A stretch of DNA of 64,000 nt from Crocinitomicaceae bacterium (GCA_002713215.1 PAVO01000014.1:1-64000); one strand, 5' to 3'; numbered from the stretch's first letter, positions 24,551 through 34,694 are shown. Program-made: numbers and translations. Notes: generated by a model not told the origin, from the sequence alone.

Positions 24551-25468
24551 ATGATTAAGAATAAATTAATAAACACGATGTTCATTTTTAGCATCGTATT
24601 AGGACTGGGAACAACTACTACATCTTGCAAGAAAGAAGGATGTACAGATGAGAATGCTACCAATTATGATAAAGATGCTAAAAAGAATGACAACTCTTGC
24701 GTATACGCAAGTAATGAACCCGACAAGGGATACAATACTACTGGGTTAACTGAGATTGCTAAAGGTTATGCCGTTGGTGCTGCTGCCGAAGTTGTTATCT
24801 ATGCTAAGGAAGATTTGTTTACGGGATACAATTTTCTTTATGTATTAACCCTGGATTCTGCTACAAGGGGGCTGTTAAGTGCGGGACATCTTTCTATAAA
24901 CCCAATGATGGACATGGGAATGCATAAGCATTCATCTCCGGTTGAGAATCCAATAGGCGAAAAACCCAATGCAAATGGGTTATATGAAGCTCAGACTTTC
25001 TTTGTAATGCCTAGTGGTAATGGAACATGGGAATTAACGGTTAATTATCGCAATCATTCAATTCACAAGGATGGAGTCGCTAAAATTCCAGTTACAGTTA
25101 AACAACCTACGAATAGGGTTATGGATTCCTTTATTGATAGTACGTCAACCAACTTTGATAAGGTGTTCATTTCCTATGTACTTCCGGAAAAACCAATGGT
25201 AGGGTTAAACGATATGGAAATTGCCATTTTCTATAAAAAGAGTATGATGGAATGGCCTGCCAGAAGCGATTTTACCGTTGAAATTGAACCTACTATGCCA
25301 AGTATGGGACATGGTTCCCCTAACAACGTACATCCAACTCATATTTCTAACGGTCACTATAAGGGCAAAATAAACTACTCCATGACCGGTATGTGGAAAA
25401 TTGATGTCAAAATCATGAGGAATGGAAAAATTGTAAATCGAAACAACTACTTCGAATACACTTTGTAA
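24551..25468 (+). CDS. Met/His-rich lipoprotein with two YtkA/FixH-like domains
   Basis: A 305-residue lipoprotein with lipobox TTSC (Cys26). After it comes the short Bacteroidota motif C-TDENATNYD...SC-Y (31-51). Two immunoglobulin-like units follow. Each has a Met/His cluster: PMMDMGMHKH in the first and PTMPSMGHGS in the second, in the same place within the fold, just before or within 'LYEAQTFFVMPSGNGTWELTV' and 'HYKGKINYSMTGMWKIDV'. This matches YtkA/FixH-like periplasmic domains. Clusters of Met and His strongly suggest Cu(I) binding. It stops 11 bp before the receptor gene and probably hands copper to, or receives it from, that receptor. Confidence 0.75.
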   Translation: MIKNKLINTMFIFSIVLGLGTTTTSCKKEGCTDENATNYDKDAKKNDNSCVYASNEPDKGYNTTGLTEIAKGYAVGAAAEVVIYAKEDLFTGYNFLYVLTLDSATRGLLSAGHLSINPMMDMGMHKHSSPVENPIGEKPNANGLYEAQTFFVMPSGNGTWELTVNYRNHSIHKDGVAKIPVTVKQPTNRVMDSFIDSTSTNFDKVFISYVLPEKPMVGLNDMEIAIFYKKSMMEWPARSDFTVEIEPTMPSMGHGSPNNVHPTHISNGHYKGKINYSMTGMWKIDVKIMRNGKIVNRNNYFEYTL

Positions 25469-25479
25469 CTTCTACTGAA

Positions 25480-27528
25480 ATGAATATGAAACAAATAGGA
25501 GGGATAGGCACAATGCTTATCTTCTCCTTTTTTTCTCTTTTTGGGCAGGTTACAGATTCAGCTGCAAGTGAGGAGGTTTTGTTCTTCCAATTAAAAGCTT
25601 ATGAGTTAGAGGTCGTTAGTGTCTTATCTGATTCTCAGCAAGTAAATAACTTAACCTTAAATCCAATCGCCAGTAATACGACCTCGACCATGGATGAGGT
25701 ATTGGAGAAAACACCCCAGGTTCAATTGATAAAGAGAGGTTCTTTTGCCTATGACCCTCAAATTAATGCCTTAGGCGGAGGACAGATAACCGTTAGCATT
25801 GATGGAATGAGAATATTCGGTGCCTGCACCGACAAAATGGATCCATCCAGTTCGTACATAGAACCTATAAACTTAAAAAAAGCTGAAGTTTCCTGCCATT
25901 CCAATGCTTCAATGCAGGGCAGCAATGTTGGAGGGAGCCTAAACCTGAGAACACGAAAAGCTAAATTTTCAACCATCGCAGGCGAACTTAATGGTTCACT
26001 CAATTCGGTTTCCATGGGGCAGGATTTTAGTGGAGGAGTAAATCTGGGTGGTAAGAAGTTGGCAATTAGAATGAATGGTGCAATTAGAAACCATGATAAT
26101 TACAAAGCGGGTGGAGGAGAGATCATTAAATATACCCAATACCAAAAACAAAACCTTTCTATAAACCTTCGTAACAGGCTTGGGGAAAAATGGATACTGG
26201 AAGGAGATTATTTATACGACGAAGCAAATGACGTAGGTTTTGCCGCCTTACCGATGGACGTAGCTATTGCACGAACACACCTTGCATCGGTTACGGCAAC
26301 TGGTTATAGCGCAATTTCGGGCATAGACAAAATCCAGATTAAGGTTTATGGAAATCAGGTTTACCACTTGATGGATGATTCAAAAAGACCTGATGAGGAG
26401 GTAGCCATGCGCATGGATATGCCTGGTTGGAGCGACACCTATGGGGCTTTTGCAAAGCTTAATCTCGGTCGAATTGGAAAACACAAAATTCAATTAAAGA
26501 CTGACTATTACTACAATTTTAGGCGAGCAGAAATGACTATGTTTGATCCAAATGGTGGAGCCGATATGTTTATGCTTACCTGGCCTGATGTACAACGAAA
26601 TGTTTTGGGAGTAGCGGGTGTAGATAATATAGAATTGAACGATAAGAATTCATTGGCTTTTTCCGGTAGAGTTGATTGGGCCACTACTGGTATTGAAGAT
26701 GGTTTTGGAAAGAGACAGCTAACCGGTTTAGGTTATTCGGGAGATGAAGTTTATGTTCATTTTCCCTATTCAATATCAGTATTATGGAATAGGAGAATTG
26801 GAAGTAATTACCAGGTGTCATGGTCCACTAGTTCTTCCAGCAGACTGCCGACAACAAGTGAAATGTATGGCTACTATTTGTTCAATAAGGAAGACGGTTA
26901 CGACTATATAGGAAGACCAGATATTAAAACTGAAAAATCACTAAGGACTAACCTGGAACTAAAAAGAAAGAACAGGAAGGTAGATTGGACCGTTACAGCA
27001 GGCTATAATCGACTCTTTGATTTTATCTACGGTGTTTTAGATTCAAATTCATCAGCCATGACTATTGGAGGTAACGGTGTGAAATATTTTCAGAACTTAT
27101 CGTGGGCTCAAATTATTAACTCATCTTTTCAATTGGATTATCTCCCATTTAAAAATTGGTCCATTAGTACTCGCTTCAACTACAATTGGGGGGAGAAATA
27201 CGACAAAAGTTCTTTGCCCCAAATTCAGCCCTTAACCAATGTTTCGGCCGTAAAATTCAAACGAAATAAATTCTTCTTACTACTTGAAAGCGAAGCAGGA
27301 TCTTCTCAACTACTTATTGACCCTGAGTTTGGAGAGGATAAAACCCCTTCATGGGCGGTACTGAATGTACGTGCTGGCTACCAGATTAAAGTTACCAAGA
27401 AAAGTACCTTGGATATTAAAACAGGTATTTTGAACCTGTTTGATCATTATTATTACCGGCATCTGGATTGGGGAAATGTTCCCAGGGCTGGAAGAAACTT
27501 TTATTTAAATGTTGGTTGGAAGTTCTAG
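25480..27528 (+). CDS. TonB-dependent outer-membrane copper receptor (OprC/NosA-like)
   Basis: A 682-residue TonB-dependent receptor: signal peptide (1-22), plug domain (about 55-170) and 22-strand barrel. The plug has SIDGMRIFGACTDKMDP (106-122), nearly the OprC/NosA signature. It supplies Cys116 and Met120 (CxxxM), and the barrel supplies His296 and Met298 in YHLMDD (HxM). In Pseudomonas OprC a CxxxM-HxM set binds copper. The last residues (YLNVGWKF) form a proper terminal strand with C-terminal Phe. With the Met/His lipoprotein and small Cys protein upstream, import of copper is the likely role. Confidence 0.88.
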   Translation: MNMKQIGGIGTMLIFSFFSLFGQVTDSAASEEVLFFQLKAYELEVVSVLSDSQQVNNLTLNPIASNTTSTMDEVLEKTPQVQLIKRGSFAYDPQINALGGGQITVSIDGMRIFGACTDKMDPSSSYIEPINLKKAEVSCHSNASMQGSNVGGSLNLRTRKAKFSTIAGELNGSLNSVSMGQDFSGGVNLGGKKLAIRMNGAIRNHDNYKAGGGEIIKYTQYQKQNLSINLRNRLGEKWILEGDYLYDEANDVGFAALPMDVAIARTHLASVTATGYSAISGIDKIQIKVYGNQVYHLMDDSKRPDEEVAMRMDMPGWSDTYGAFAKLNLGRIGKHKIQLKTDYYYNFRRAEMTMFDPNGGADMFMLTWPDVQRNVLGVAGVDNIELNDKNSLAFSGRVDWATTGIEDGFGKRQLTGLGYSGDEVYVHFPYSISVLWNRRIGSNYQVSWSTSSSSRLPTTSEMYGYYLFNKEDGYDYIGRPDIKTEKSLRTNLELKRKNRKVDWTVTAGYNRLFDFIYGVLDSNSSAMTIGGNGVKYFQNLSWAQIINSSFQLDYLPFKNWSISTRFNYNWGEKYDKSSLPQIQPLTNVSAVKFKRNKFFLLLESEAGSSQLLIDPEFGEDKTPSWAVLNVRAGYQIKVTKKSTLDIKTGILNLFDHYYYRHLDWGNVPRAGRNFYLNVGWKF

Positions 27529-27529
27529 T

Positions 27530-27549
27530 TTCGGATTATAATTTCCGAA
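27530..27549. terminator. Small hairpin between convergent receptor and methyltransferase genes
   Basis: TTCGGA (27530-27535) pairs with TCCGAA (27544-27549) around an 8-nt AT-rich loop. The two genes converge with only 7 bp between them, and the right arm lies inside the methyltransferase 3' end. No long T-tract follows, so termination is only possible. Confidence 0.3.
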
Positions 27550-28273
27550 TAACATGGGTGAAACCATTTGACTGGCGCAGGCACTCAACTTTATAGTATA
27601 AACTGGATGCCGCTTTGGCTTCTGGAGCACTCTTTTTTCGTTTATACCTTAAGCTCAGGTATACGATTTTTGATTTTAGTAAAAAAAGCAGCCTTATAAG
27701 TGACGCAATTATTTTTCTAAAAGGCTTAAACGGTAAGGGATAAAGTAATACCTGCAGATGATAATCTATTCCAAATGCACTACCGCCAGAAATTTTTTCA
27801 AGTTTCATACCATTTATATTGGAATAATGTTCCAGGGCCTTAAAGGATAAGTGTGAATAGGATATTTCGTGAAAACACTCCATAAAAGCTACGTATCCAA
27901 CAAACAACCCATTAGGCTTAAGCACCCTGGAAACCTCTGATATTGCTTTTCCAACATCCGGGATGTGTTCTAAAACCGCATCCATAATGGCAACATCGAA
28001 AGAGTTGTCTTCAAAAGGTAGGTTTTCTGCATCGCCAACCACGGTATGAGCTCCACCTTCAAAGGGTTCAACGCCAATCCATTCACCACCTACAGATTCT
28101 ACAATCGCCCGGTTCCATCCATAACCACAGCCAATGTCAACAACCTTTTTGTTTTTTGCAATTGTTTTTAAATCGTAAATGGATTGGTTAATATAGATCT
28201 CACAGTTCGGAGCTTGATCGCTAAGCTTGAGTTGTCTAACTCCTTCACTTTTAACGCTATTCTTCTTTGTCAT
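27536..28273 (-). CDS. Class I SAM-dependent methyltransferase
   Basis: A 245-residue methyltransferase of the type-11 group. Motif I is VVDIGCGYGWNRAIVE (about 40-55). It is followed by GVEPFEGG, by VVGDAENLPFEDNSFDVAIMDA with EHIP, and by VLKPNGLFVGY. The C-terminal ~80 residues are basic and partly hydrophobic. The substrate is not evident; the UbiE-like core fits small molecules or lipid-linked sugars. It is 92 bp from recR on the same strand and converges on the copper receptor. Confidence 0.83.
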   Translation of the reverse strand: MTKKNSVKSEGVRQLKLSDQAPNCEIYINQSIYDLKTIAKNKKVVDIGCGYGWNRAIVESVGGEWIGVEPFEGGAHTVVGDAENLPFEDNSFDVAIMDAVLEHIPDVGKAISEVSRVLKPNGLFVGYVAFMECFHEISYSHLSFKALEHYSNINGMKLEKISGGSAFGIDYHLQVLLYPLPFKPFRKIIASLIRLLFLLKSKIVYLSLRYKRKKSAPEAKAASSLYYKVECLRQSNGFTHVIRKL

Positions 28274-28365
28274 TGCTCCTATTAAACTAAGCTAGTTATT
28301 TTCATTGCGAATCTAATACATGATTGCCACAATTGTTTGGGGTATCAGGAATGTATTTCATCAAT

Positions 28366-28974
28366 TCAAACCTGCTCGTAGGGACGTCTTTGTATTATAC
28401 TCCTCCCAAGAGTAAGCTCATCAGTATATTGTAGCTCGTCGCCAATGCTAACACCTCTGGCAATGGAAGAAACTTCAATTCCTAATTGATGAATTTTCTT
28501 GTATAAGTAAAATCCGGTTGTATCGCCTTCCATGGTGACGCTAAGAGCAAGAATGACTTCATTAACCTTATCATCTTCGATTCTTGAAAGTAGTGAAGCT
28601 ATGTTTAGGTCACCTGGGCCTATACCATCCATAGGAGAGATAACACCACCCAATACATGATACAGTCCATTAAACTGTTGGGTTGCTTCTATGGCCATTA
28701 CATCCCTTAAATCTTCGACCACACAAACAACCTGAGGATCTCTTCTTGGATTTGAACAAATTCCGCATTTTTCTTCGTCGCTTATGTTTCCGCATTTTTG
28801 GCAAAACTGAATATGCTCCTTCATTTGAGCAATGGAACCCGAAAAGTGTTCCACTTCACTTTTAGTCCTTTTTAGTAAGTGTAAAGCCAGTCGGAGTGCG
28901 GTTTTTTTTCCAATTCCTGGTAATGAAGCTATTTCTTCAACAGCATGCTGCAGGTATTTACTGGAAACATCCAT
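28366..28974 (-). CDS. recR: Recombination mediator RecR
   Basis: A 202-residue RecR, the usual length. The N-terminal helix-hairpin-helix is [18 protein letters not shown] (about 17-34), a C4 zinc finger follows (CQKCG...CGIC, about 57-72), then a Toprim domain with [14 protein letters not shown] (about 80-93), and the C-terminal [21 protein letters not shown] block. With RecF and RecO it loads RecA onto SSB-coated gaps. It is a single gene here; its usual partner dnaX-yaaK is absent. Confidence 0.96.
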   Translation of the reverse strand: MDVSSKYLQHAVEEIASLPGIGKKTALRLALHLLKRTKSEVEHFSGSIAQMKEHIQFCQKCGNISDEEKCGICSNPRRDPQVVCVVEDLRDVMAIEATQQFNGLYHVLGGVISPMDGIGPGDLNIASLLSRIEDDKVNEVILALSVTMEGDTTGFYLYKKIHQLGIEVSSIARGVSIGDELQYTDELTLGRSIIQRRPYEQV

Positions 28975-29069
28975 ATAAACAAAAGTAAGGATTGAACATA
29001 CTCCAACAACTAAAGACTTTTGAGCCTTTGGAATAAAGGTATCAGCCCTCTCCTTATAGAAGAATCAAA

Positions 29070-32000
29070 TTACTTATGGTAGAATTTAAGAGTATGCAGC
29101 TCAGTATTACTATTCAAACGGAGGAGGTAAATACCAGATTCCAAAATATTAATGTCAATTTCAAAACCTCTCGTATTCTCAATATTTCCCTGCAAAATAG
29201 CTTTTCCGGAAAGATCAATAATTTGAAAACTTTCAAACGATAAATCAGAACTTATTTTTAAGTTGTTATCGTGCTGAATAATTTTAATGTCATCATTGTT
29301 TAAATCCTCAATGCTTAAATAACTATTAATTACATTAATGGTTTTTTCCGCAGAAACATCGCAATCAGAATTTCCATTCTGAGCCGTAAGTTTAATGGTA
29401 TATATTCCAGGTTCAGCATATACATGTGTAGGGTCTTTTCTTGTATCAAATTCCTTATCTCCAAAATCCCAGGCATAAGAAGCAATACCTCCGGTCGATT
29501 TGTTTTCAATCTTAATTTCCTTATCTGAATAGAATACAAGGGAATTTCCAGCAAAATCGAACGAGGGAATCATTTCAGAAGGTTCTAAAATGGTAAAATA
29601 CTCAGTCACCTGAGGACAGTTAAGTTTGTTTGCTTCAACTGAAATACTATAATTTCCATGAACTAAATTTTCAAAGGACTGTTTCCCTTTTGCGCTGAAA
29701 TCAAGGGCCAAACCGTTTCCTTTTTCATCTTTTAATTCATATCGAAAATCAGTTCCAATATCACTCAACTCTAATTCAGCTTCACCGTCATTCTTGCCAA
29801 AACAAGAAATATGGCTAGCAGTTACATTTTTCGCGAAATTATAAATGTGAAGTTTAAAACGATTAGCCACTGAGGCACTGTCTGTTAAGAAGAAGGTGTA
29901 AGTACCTGTTTTCGGGTCAATGGTAACCGTTTTCTTTTCAACTAAATCTTCAAGAATAAAACATCCTTCTAGGTCATCGTTGCTTTCAAATCTTAAGGTA
30001 TGATTACCTGCTTGATAGGTTTCAACATTAATTTTAATTATTTCATGCCCATCGTCAAGGTTTTGAGAGTGTACCTGCTGAAGTACATCGTCACTGCTTA
30101 CTACCGCAATATTCGGCCATGGCCATGGGTTTTTAATCCTGTAGGCATCTTCCCCGTTAATATAGGTATCAGAAGCTTTTGAATTAAACTTTAAATAAGA
30201 GAAACTATATTTAGTGGTTTGATCCGAGCTTATATAGATTCTAAATCCTTCATCGTCTTGTATTGATTTTACATAGGATTTTTGCGTTGTAGACTTATCA
30301 TTTTCGTTAAACTCTACAGTACTTGAAGCACCGGAAGTTCTAACATAGAAACCTTGAAAAGGTGGAATCAAATCGGTATTGCCTCCACTATTGGTAGCAA
30401 CATATCCCCCACCATTCGAACTGTATATGTAGGCCACCGATTCAATATCAACCGTGTTAGTATTAGCATGTACTAAATCCCAATCAACAGTAGAAGGGTA
30501 TGGATTTCCGATTAATGCCCAGTTGTAGTTGTTGTCACCAGCATTTCCAGCATCATAACTGAAATTGGCACCGTTAGCGGAATTAACTTTTATGGCTCCA
30601 GTATTAACAGAACCAGATACGTCAAAAGAATATGAGGATGCTCCTTGCCCACTTCCCGGGCCAACATACCAGGCTGTTGCCGTTTGATGTCCTAAGGAAT
30701 TAGATGAATTTGTTGCACCTACCCAGCCATCATCAAAATCACCAGTAACACTACTATTATTATAGGTATAAGTGGAGAAGAACCCTCCCGCACTTGGAGT
30801 GTTCGATCCGGTGAATCCATAAGTTCTAAATCCACCAGTTTGAGTTGATGCATCATACTGAATATCCGATATGGCAACTCCCGAAACTGGCATAGAAAGG
30901 TGCCTGTAGTTAATGGCATTCATAGTACCGCTTCTAAACTGGCAAGTTATATTGCCAGATACCGTGTGGTTATTAATGTCTCCGAAGTTAGCCATTCCTG
31001 AACCTCCGTCTACAAGGGTTAGCAGACCGCCGGTATTGAAGGCAGTAGTTCCTGTTGCGTCAAAGCTAATCTGATCAGTGATGCTTAGCATACTTCCTGA
31101 AATAGTTACTCCGCCACCTGTATTTTCAATATTCAGGTTAGGGATCGATGTAGCTGAAGCAAAATCCATAGTTTGTGCAGAACTCCCGTTCATTACAATT
31201 GCCCCGGTAGTTCCGGTTAACGTACCATCAACATCAAGATTCCCTGTAATCTCAATATTTCTAATAGAATGGTTTATGCTGGTGCCCGACATTACTTTGA
31301 AGTTCTCACCATTAACCAGTTCAATTGCACCGTTCAGAGTAGTAGTAGCATCAAGTGCTAATGTTCCAAATTGAAGCCTGCTATCGTTATTATAATTTTG
31401 GCGTCGGCTCATAAGAACCAAGCCTCCGGATGAGCTATTTCTTAATTCTCCTCCAAAATTCAGGAAACTCCACGTAACCGTTCCATTTAGGTAAAGTACC
31501 GCACTTGAATTGTCAATGTTAAGTTGAATCTTATCTGAGGTACTTGAACCATAGGCAGACTGTAATTTAATGGTAGTAGCAGCCTCTAGGGTATCCGTAA
31601 CATTAACTGCCAAATCACCAGAAAATCCGCTAAACAGATACAATACACCCGAGGATAAAAAATAATGACCAATATTGATGGTATTCCCTTTATTAGCATT
31701 TAATTCGGAGACTCCGGTAACAGATGTTTTTCCCGATCCGGTTAAATTTATTGTATGACTGGCAAACTGCTTGTCCCAAAAATACAGCTTACCACTAACA
31801 TTAATATTACCGTTGTTGTTAATAGTAATGGTTTGACTTGCACCTGAACCTCTAGTATCAAACGATCCCAAAGTAAGCGTTACTGAAGAGTTTACAGTGA
31901 AAGTAGTTAAATTAGAGTTGCTATTGATCAACAAGTTGTCGCAACTAGCATTTGCCGTCACCGTAATGTCATGTCCGTTTTGAATTATTACATCATCAGA

Positions 32001-32126
32001 AGCTCCGGGAGCAACTCCCCCAACCCAGGTAGAGCCTGAACTCCAATTACCACTTTGATTTGATGTTATTTGAGCGAAGGATGAACACGCAGTGAAGGCC
32101 ATTAATAAAATGCCTAATAGTTTCAT
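29070..32126 (-). CDS. Large secreted PKD-domain protein with T9SS sorting domain
   Basis: A 1018-residue exported protein. The signal peptide ends near SSFA (18). The N-terminus (NWSSGSTWVGGVAP, DDVIIQNGHDITV) begins a repetitive beta-solenoid, rich in Thr, Ser and Asn, running to about residue 360. A middle part contains TYTYNNS and GNPYPSTVDWD, common to T9SS cargo. A PKD domain (about 860-935) holds SYAWDFGD and HVYAEPG. A T9SS type A sorting domain fills the last ~70 residues, ending LKFYHK. It is probably a surface adhesin or structural protein. The gene is divergent from the capsule operon. Confidence 0.82.
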   Translation of the reverse strand: MKLLGILLMAFTACSSFAQITSNQSGNWSSGSTWVGGVAPGASDDVIIQNGHDITVTANASCDNLLINSNSNLTTFTVNSSVTLTLGSFDTRGSGASQTITINNNGNINVSGKLYFWDKQFASHTINLTGSGKTSVTGVSELNANKGNTINIGHYFLSSGVLYLFSGFSGDLAVNVTDTLEAATTIKLQSAYGSSTSDKIQLNIDNSSAVLYLNGTVTWSFLNFGGELRNSSSGGLVLMSRRQNYNNDSRLQFGTLALDATTTLNGAIELVNGENFKVMSGTSINHSIRNIEITGNLDVDGTLTGTTGAIVMNGSSAQTMDFASATSIPNLNIENTGGGVTISGSMLSITDQISFDATGTTAFNTGGLLTLVDGGSGMANFGDINNHTVSGNITCQFRSGTMNAINYRHLSMPVSGVAISDIQYDASTQTGGFRTYGFTGSNTPSAGGFFSTYTYNNSSVTGDFDDGWVGATNSSNSLGHQTATAWYVGPGSGQGASSYSFDVSGSVNTGAIKVNSANGANFSYDAGNAGDNNYNWALIGNPYPSTVDWDLVHANTNTVDIESVAYIYSSNGGGYVATNSGGNTDLIPPFQGFYVRTSGASSTVEFNENDKSTTQKSYVKSIQDDEGFRIYISSDQTTKYSFSYLKFNSKASDTYINGEDAYRIKNPWPWPNIAVVSSDDVLQQVHSQNLDDGHEIIKINVETYQAGNHTLRFESNDDLEGCFILEDLVEKKTVTIDPKTGTYTFFLTDSASVANRFKLHIYNFAKNVTASHISCFGKNDGEAELELSDIGTDFRYELKDEKGNGLALDFSAKGKQSFENLVHGNYSISVEANKLNCPQVTEYFTILEPSEMIPSFDFAGNSLVFYSDKEIKIENKSTGGIASYAWDFGDKEFDTRKDPTHVYAEPGIYTIKLTAQNGNSDCDVSAEKTINVINSYLSIEDLNNDDIKIIQHDNNLKISSDLSFESFQIIDLSGKAILQGNIENTRGFEIDINILESGIYLLRLNSNTELHTLKFYHK

Positions 32127-32221
32127 TTCTGTTTGTTTTAAGTTAAATTAAGGAAGAATATAAGTTCCAAAAATAATAAAAAATAACCCAATAATTTTCT
32201 AACTATCTTATCCAGTGAATC

Positions 32222-32229
32222 TATATTTG
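32222..32229 (+). promoter_or_regulatory. Candidate -7 box for the capsule operon
   Basis: TATATTTG matches TAnnTTTG exactly and ends 10 bp before the start of the Wzc-like gene. A convincing -33 TTG is missing. It would drive the first gene of the polysaccharide locus with a near-leaderless transcript. Confidence 0.4.
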
Positions 32230-32239
32230 TCGATTCCGT

Positions 32240-34669
32240 ATGAAAAAGATAGGTGCTAAAGATAATGTGTTTAGTCTGGATGACTTGACGAAATTGTTTC
32301 GAGTTGTCGCAAGGAACTTGTTAATTATAGTTTTATTTCCTGTTCTTGGATTTGCAATAGCTCTTTTTTATTCTCATCGTTTGGAGGAAGTTTATGCAGC
32401 CAAATCACAAATATTGCTGAATTCCGGCGATATTTATGATTATCAGCAAAGCATATTGCAAGGCCTGGGGGTAGACAATTCTTACCGGTCTTATGATAAA
32501 ACGGAATCACAGAAAAGAGTTTTACTTTCTTCTAATCTTATTCGAGAAACACTCGAGAGGTTAAATTTTCAAGTTTCTTATTTTATTGATGGTAGAATAA
32601 AAACAACAGAAGTTTTCGAAAATATTCCTATCCGGGTTTCTTCCGATGATTTTGGACCAGCTTCTTTTTACAGAAGTTTCGATTTTCAGTTTGTAGACAC
32701 GGTGTACTACAATTTGTCTTATGAGTCTGAGGAGCAGGAGGTTGTTGAACGGTTTCGGTTTGGGGAACTGGTTTTAAAGGATGGCTTCAATTTTAGAATT
32801 GAGCCTATGGTTTCCTTGAATATGTCAAATATAGCAGCATTTTCTGAGGTAAATTATCGATTCCAGATCAATCCAATTGAACAGTTGGTCTCCAAGTATA
32901 AAAAGAATATGACTATTGAGAGCCTGGATTGGACCAGTATTCTTGAATTGCAAGTTTCCGATGTAATTCCAAACCGGGCGGTTATGTTTTTAGATTCGCT
33001 TGCCGGAACCTACATCGATTATACACTTGAGAATAAGAAAGAGGTAAATAAAAATACTCAGGAGTTTATTGACGTACAAATTAAAGATGTAAACGAAATC
33101 TTAAATGACATTGAATTAGAACTCGAGGAGTTTAAGGCCCGAAAAGCGATATTGGATTTATCTAAGGAGGAGTCTGAATACTTCAGCCGATTAATGGAAT
33201 ATGAGTCATTAATGACACAATTGGAGTTGAATTTAAATTCGATTTCAGAACTCGAAAAGTACATTTTAAGCAATAAGGATGAGGCCCTGTTGCCGCCCAG
33301 TTTATATGTTCTTGAAGGAGATTTGTATCTGAAAGAATCAATAAATAAATTTTATGCTTTACAGATTGAAAGAAACAATAAGCTATTTAATTCAACAGAG
33401 AATAATCAGTCGATAAAAGAAATTGATAAACAGATTATCCGTGAACGGAAAAACCTCCTGGTTTACCTGGAAAATAGTAAAAATGCTTTTGAACTGAAAA
33501 AATCAGATATTGAGGAAACTATTGCTCAATATGAGGAAAAGGTAAAAGGTGTTCCTAAAAACCAAAGGGAAGTCCTTAACATTCAGCGTAAACTTCAGGT
33601 TCATCAAAACCTATATACTTTTTTGTTAGAGAAAAAGGCGGAAACGGTAATTGCAGAAGCATCAATTCTCCCGGATACTAAGGTGATAGAAAGGGCTCAA
33701 TCCATTGGTGTTATTGCTCCTAATAAAAAACGAATACAGTTGTTTTTTGGAGTTGGAGGGTTGCTTTTTGCATTGGTTATAAGTGCGATAAGATGGATGT
33801 TCTTTGATACCGTTGATAGTATTAACGAACTTAAAGAATTAACCGATGTAAGTATTATTGGAGGAGTTATTCAGGAAAAAAAGGAATCGGACCAACAATA
33901 TATGCTATCCGTTTTTGAGCCAAAGAGCGTTTTGGCGGAAACATTTAGATCTATTCGGGTAAACCTGGACTACCTATTCTCGGATATTTCAGGTGATTCG
34001 GATAAGGGTCGTGTGATTTTGGTAACCTCGATTCTTCCGGGTGAAGGGAAAACCTTTACGTCTTCCAACCTGAGTTCAATTTTAAGTATCGCCGATAAGA
34101 AGAGTGTTCTAATTGACTTCGATTTGCACAAACCAAAAGTGCATAAGGCATTGAATATTAAAAACAACAAAGGGGTAAGTCATTATCTGATAGGCAGGGC
34201 AGATTCTCAGGAAATAATTCAGGAAACCCCTGTTTCCAATCTTTTTGCTGTTACCGCTGGTGAAATCCCCCCCAATGCTTCCGAATTGGTTTTAAGCAAA
34301 GGGACTGAAGCTCTTATTGAAGAGTATAGAAAGCAATTTGATTATATATTCTTAGACACACCTCCAATGTCTTTAATATCAGATGCAATGGCATTGTCTA
34401 AGATTTCAGATCTATCCATTTTTGTAATTAATGCAAAAAATGCGAGTAGAGGAAATGTAAATATGTTAAACCAGTTTATTGAAAATGGTAAGATCGAAAA
34501 CAGAGCCATTATTTTCAATGGTTTAAGAAAGAAAAAGAAAATCTATTACTACGCCAGGAAGTTAGGCTATGGTTATGGCTACGGTTATGGTTACGGTTAT
34601 GGTTATGGTTATGGCTATGGCTATGGTTATGGACAGGAGTTAGACGAATCAAAACCGAATAAGGACTGA
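32240..34669 (+). CDS. Wzc-like polysaccharide co-polymerase / tyrosine autokinase
   Basis: An 809-residue BY-kinase that controls capsule chain length and export. TM1 lies at about 27-47; a long periplasmic Wzz domain with coiled-coil (about 250-460) includes the GxxP-like turn before TM2 (about 500-520). The cytosolic ATPase has Walker A LPGEGKT near 598-606, the Walker A' LIDFDLHKP, and Walker B YIFLDTPP. The C-terminal tyrosine cluster is exceptional: YYY followed by eleven Gly-Tyr dipeptides (residues 776-797). It starts the polysaccharide locus; the usual outer-membrane partner Wza is not in the window. Confidence 0.92.
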   Translation: MKKIGAKDNVFSLDDLTKLFRVVARNLLIIVLFPVLGFAIALFYSHRLEEVYAAKSQILLNSGDIYDYQQSILQGLGVDNSYRSYDKTESQKRVLLSSNLIRETLERLNFQVSYFIDGRIKTTEVFENIPIRVSSDDFGPASFYRSFDFQFVDTVYYNLSYESEEQEVVERFRFGELVLKDGFNFRIEPMVSLNMSNIAAFSEVNYRFQINPIEQLVSKYKKNMTIESLDWTSILELQVSDVIPNRAVMFLDSLAGTYIDYTLENKKEVNKNTQEFIDVQIKDVNEILNDIELELEEFKARKAILDLSKEESEYFSRLMEYESLMTQLELNLNSISELEKYILSNKDEALLPPSLYVLEGDLYLKESINKFYALQIERNNKLFNSTENNQSIKEIDKQIIRERKNLLVYLENSKNAFELKKSDIEETIAQYEEKVKGVPKNQREVLNIQRKLQVHQNLYTFLLEKKAETVIAEASILPDTKVIERAQSIGVIAPNKKRIQLFFGVGGLLFALVISAIRWMFFDTVDSINELKELTDVSIIGGVIQEKKESDQQYMLSVFEPKSVLAETFRSIRVNLDYLFSDISGDSDKGRVILVTSILPGEGKTFTSSNLSSILSIADKKSVLIDFDLHKPKVHKALNIKNNKGVSHYLIGRADSQEIIQETPVSNLFAVTAGEIPPNASELVLSKGTEALIEEYRKQFDYIFLDTPPMSLISDAMALSKISDLSIFVINAKNASRGNVNMLNQFIENGKIENRAIIFNGLRKKKKIYYYARKLGYGYGYGYGYGYGYGYGYGYGYGQELDESKPNKD
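34565..34630 (+). repeat. Hexanucleotide tandem repeat (GGYTAY x 11) in the kinase gene
   Basis: Eleven in-frame units of GG(C/T)TA(C/T), each coding Gly-Tyr, lie near the 3' end of the kinase gene. Third positions vary, so the tract is not perfectly homogeneous. Loss or gain of units would change the number of phosphorylatable tyrosines without shifting the frame. Confidence 0.9.
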
Positions 34670-34694
34670 CCTCCTACTCTTAACTGTCGCCGAT

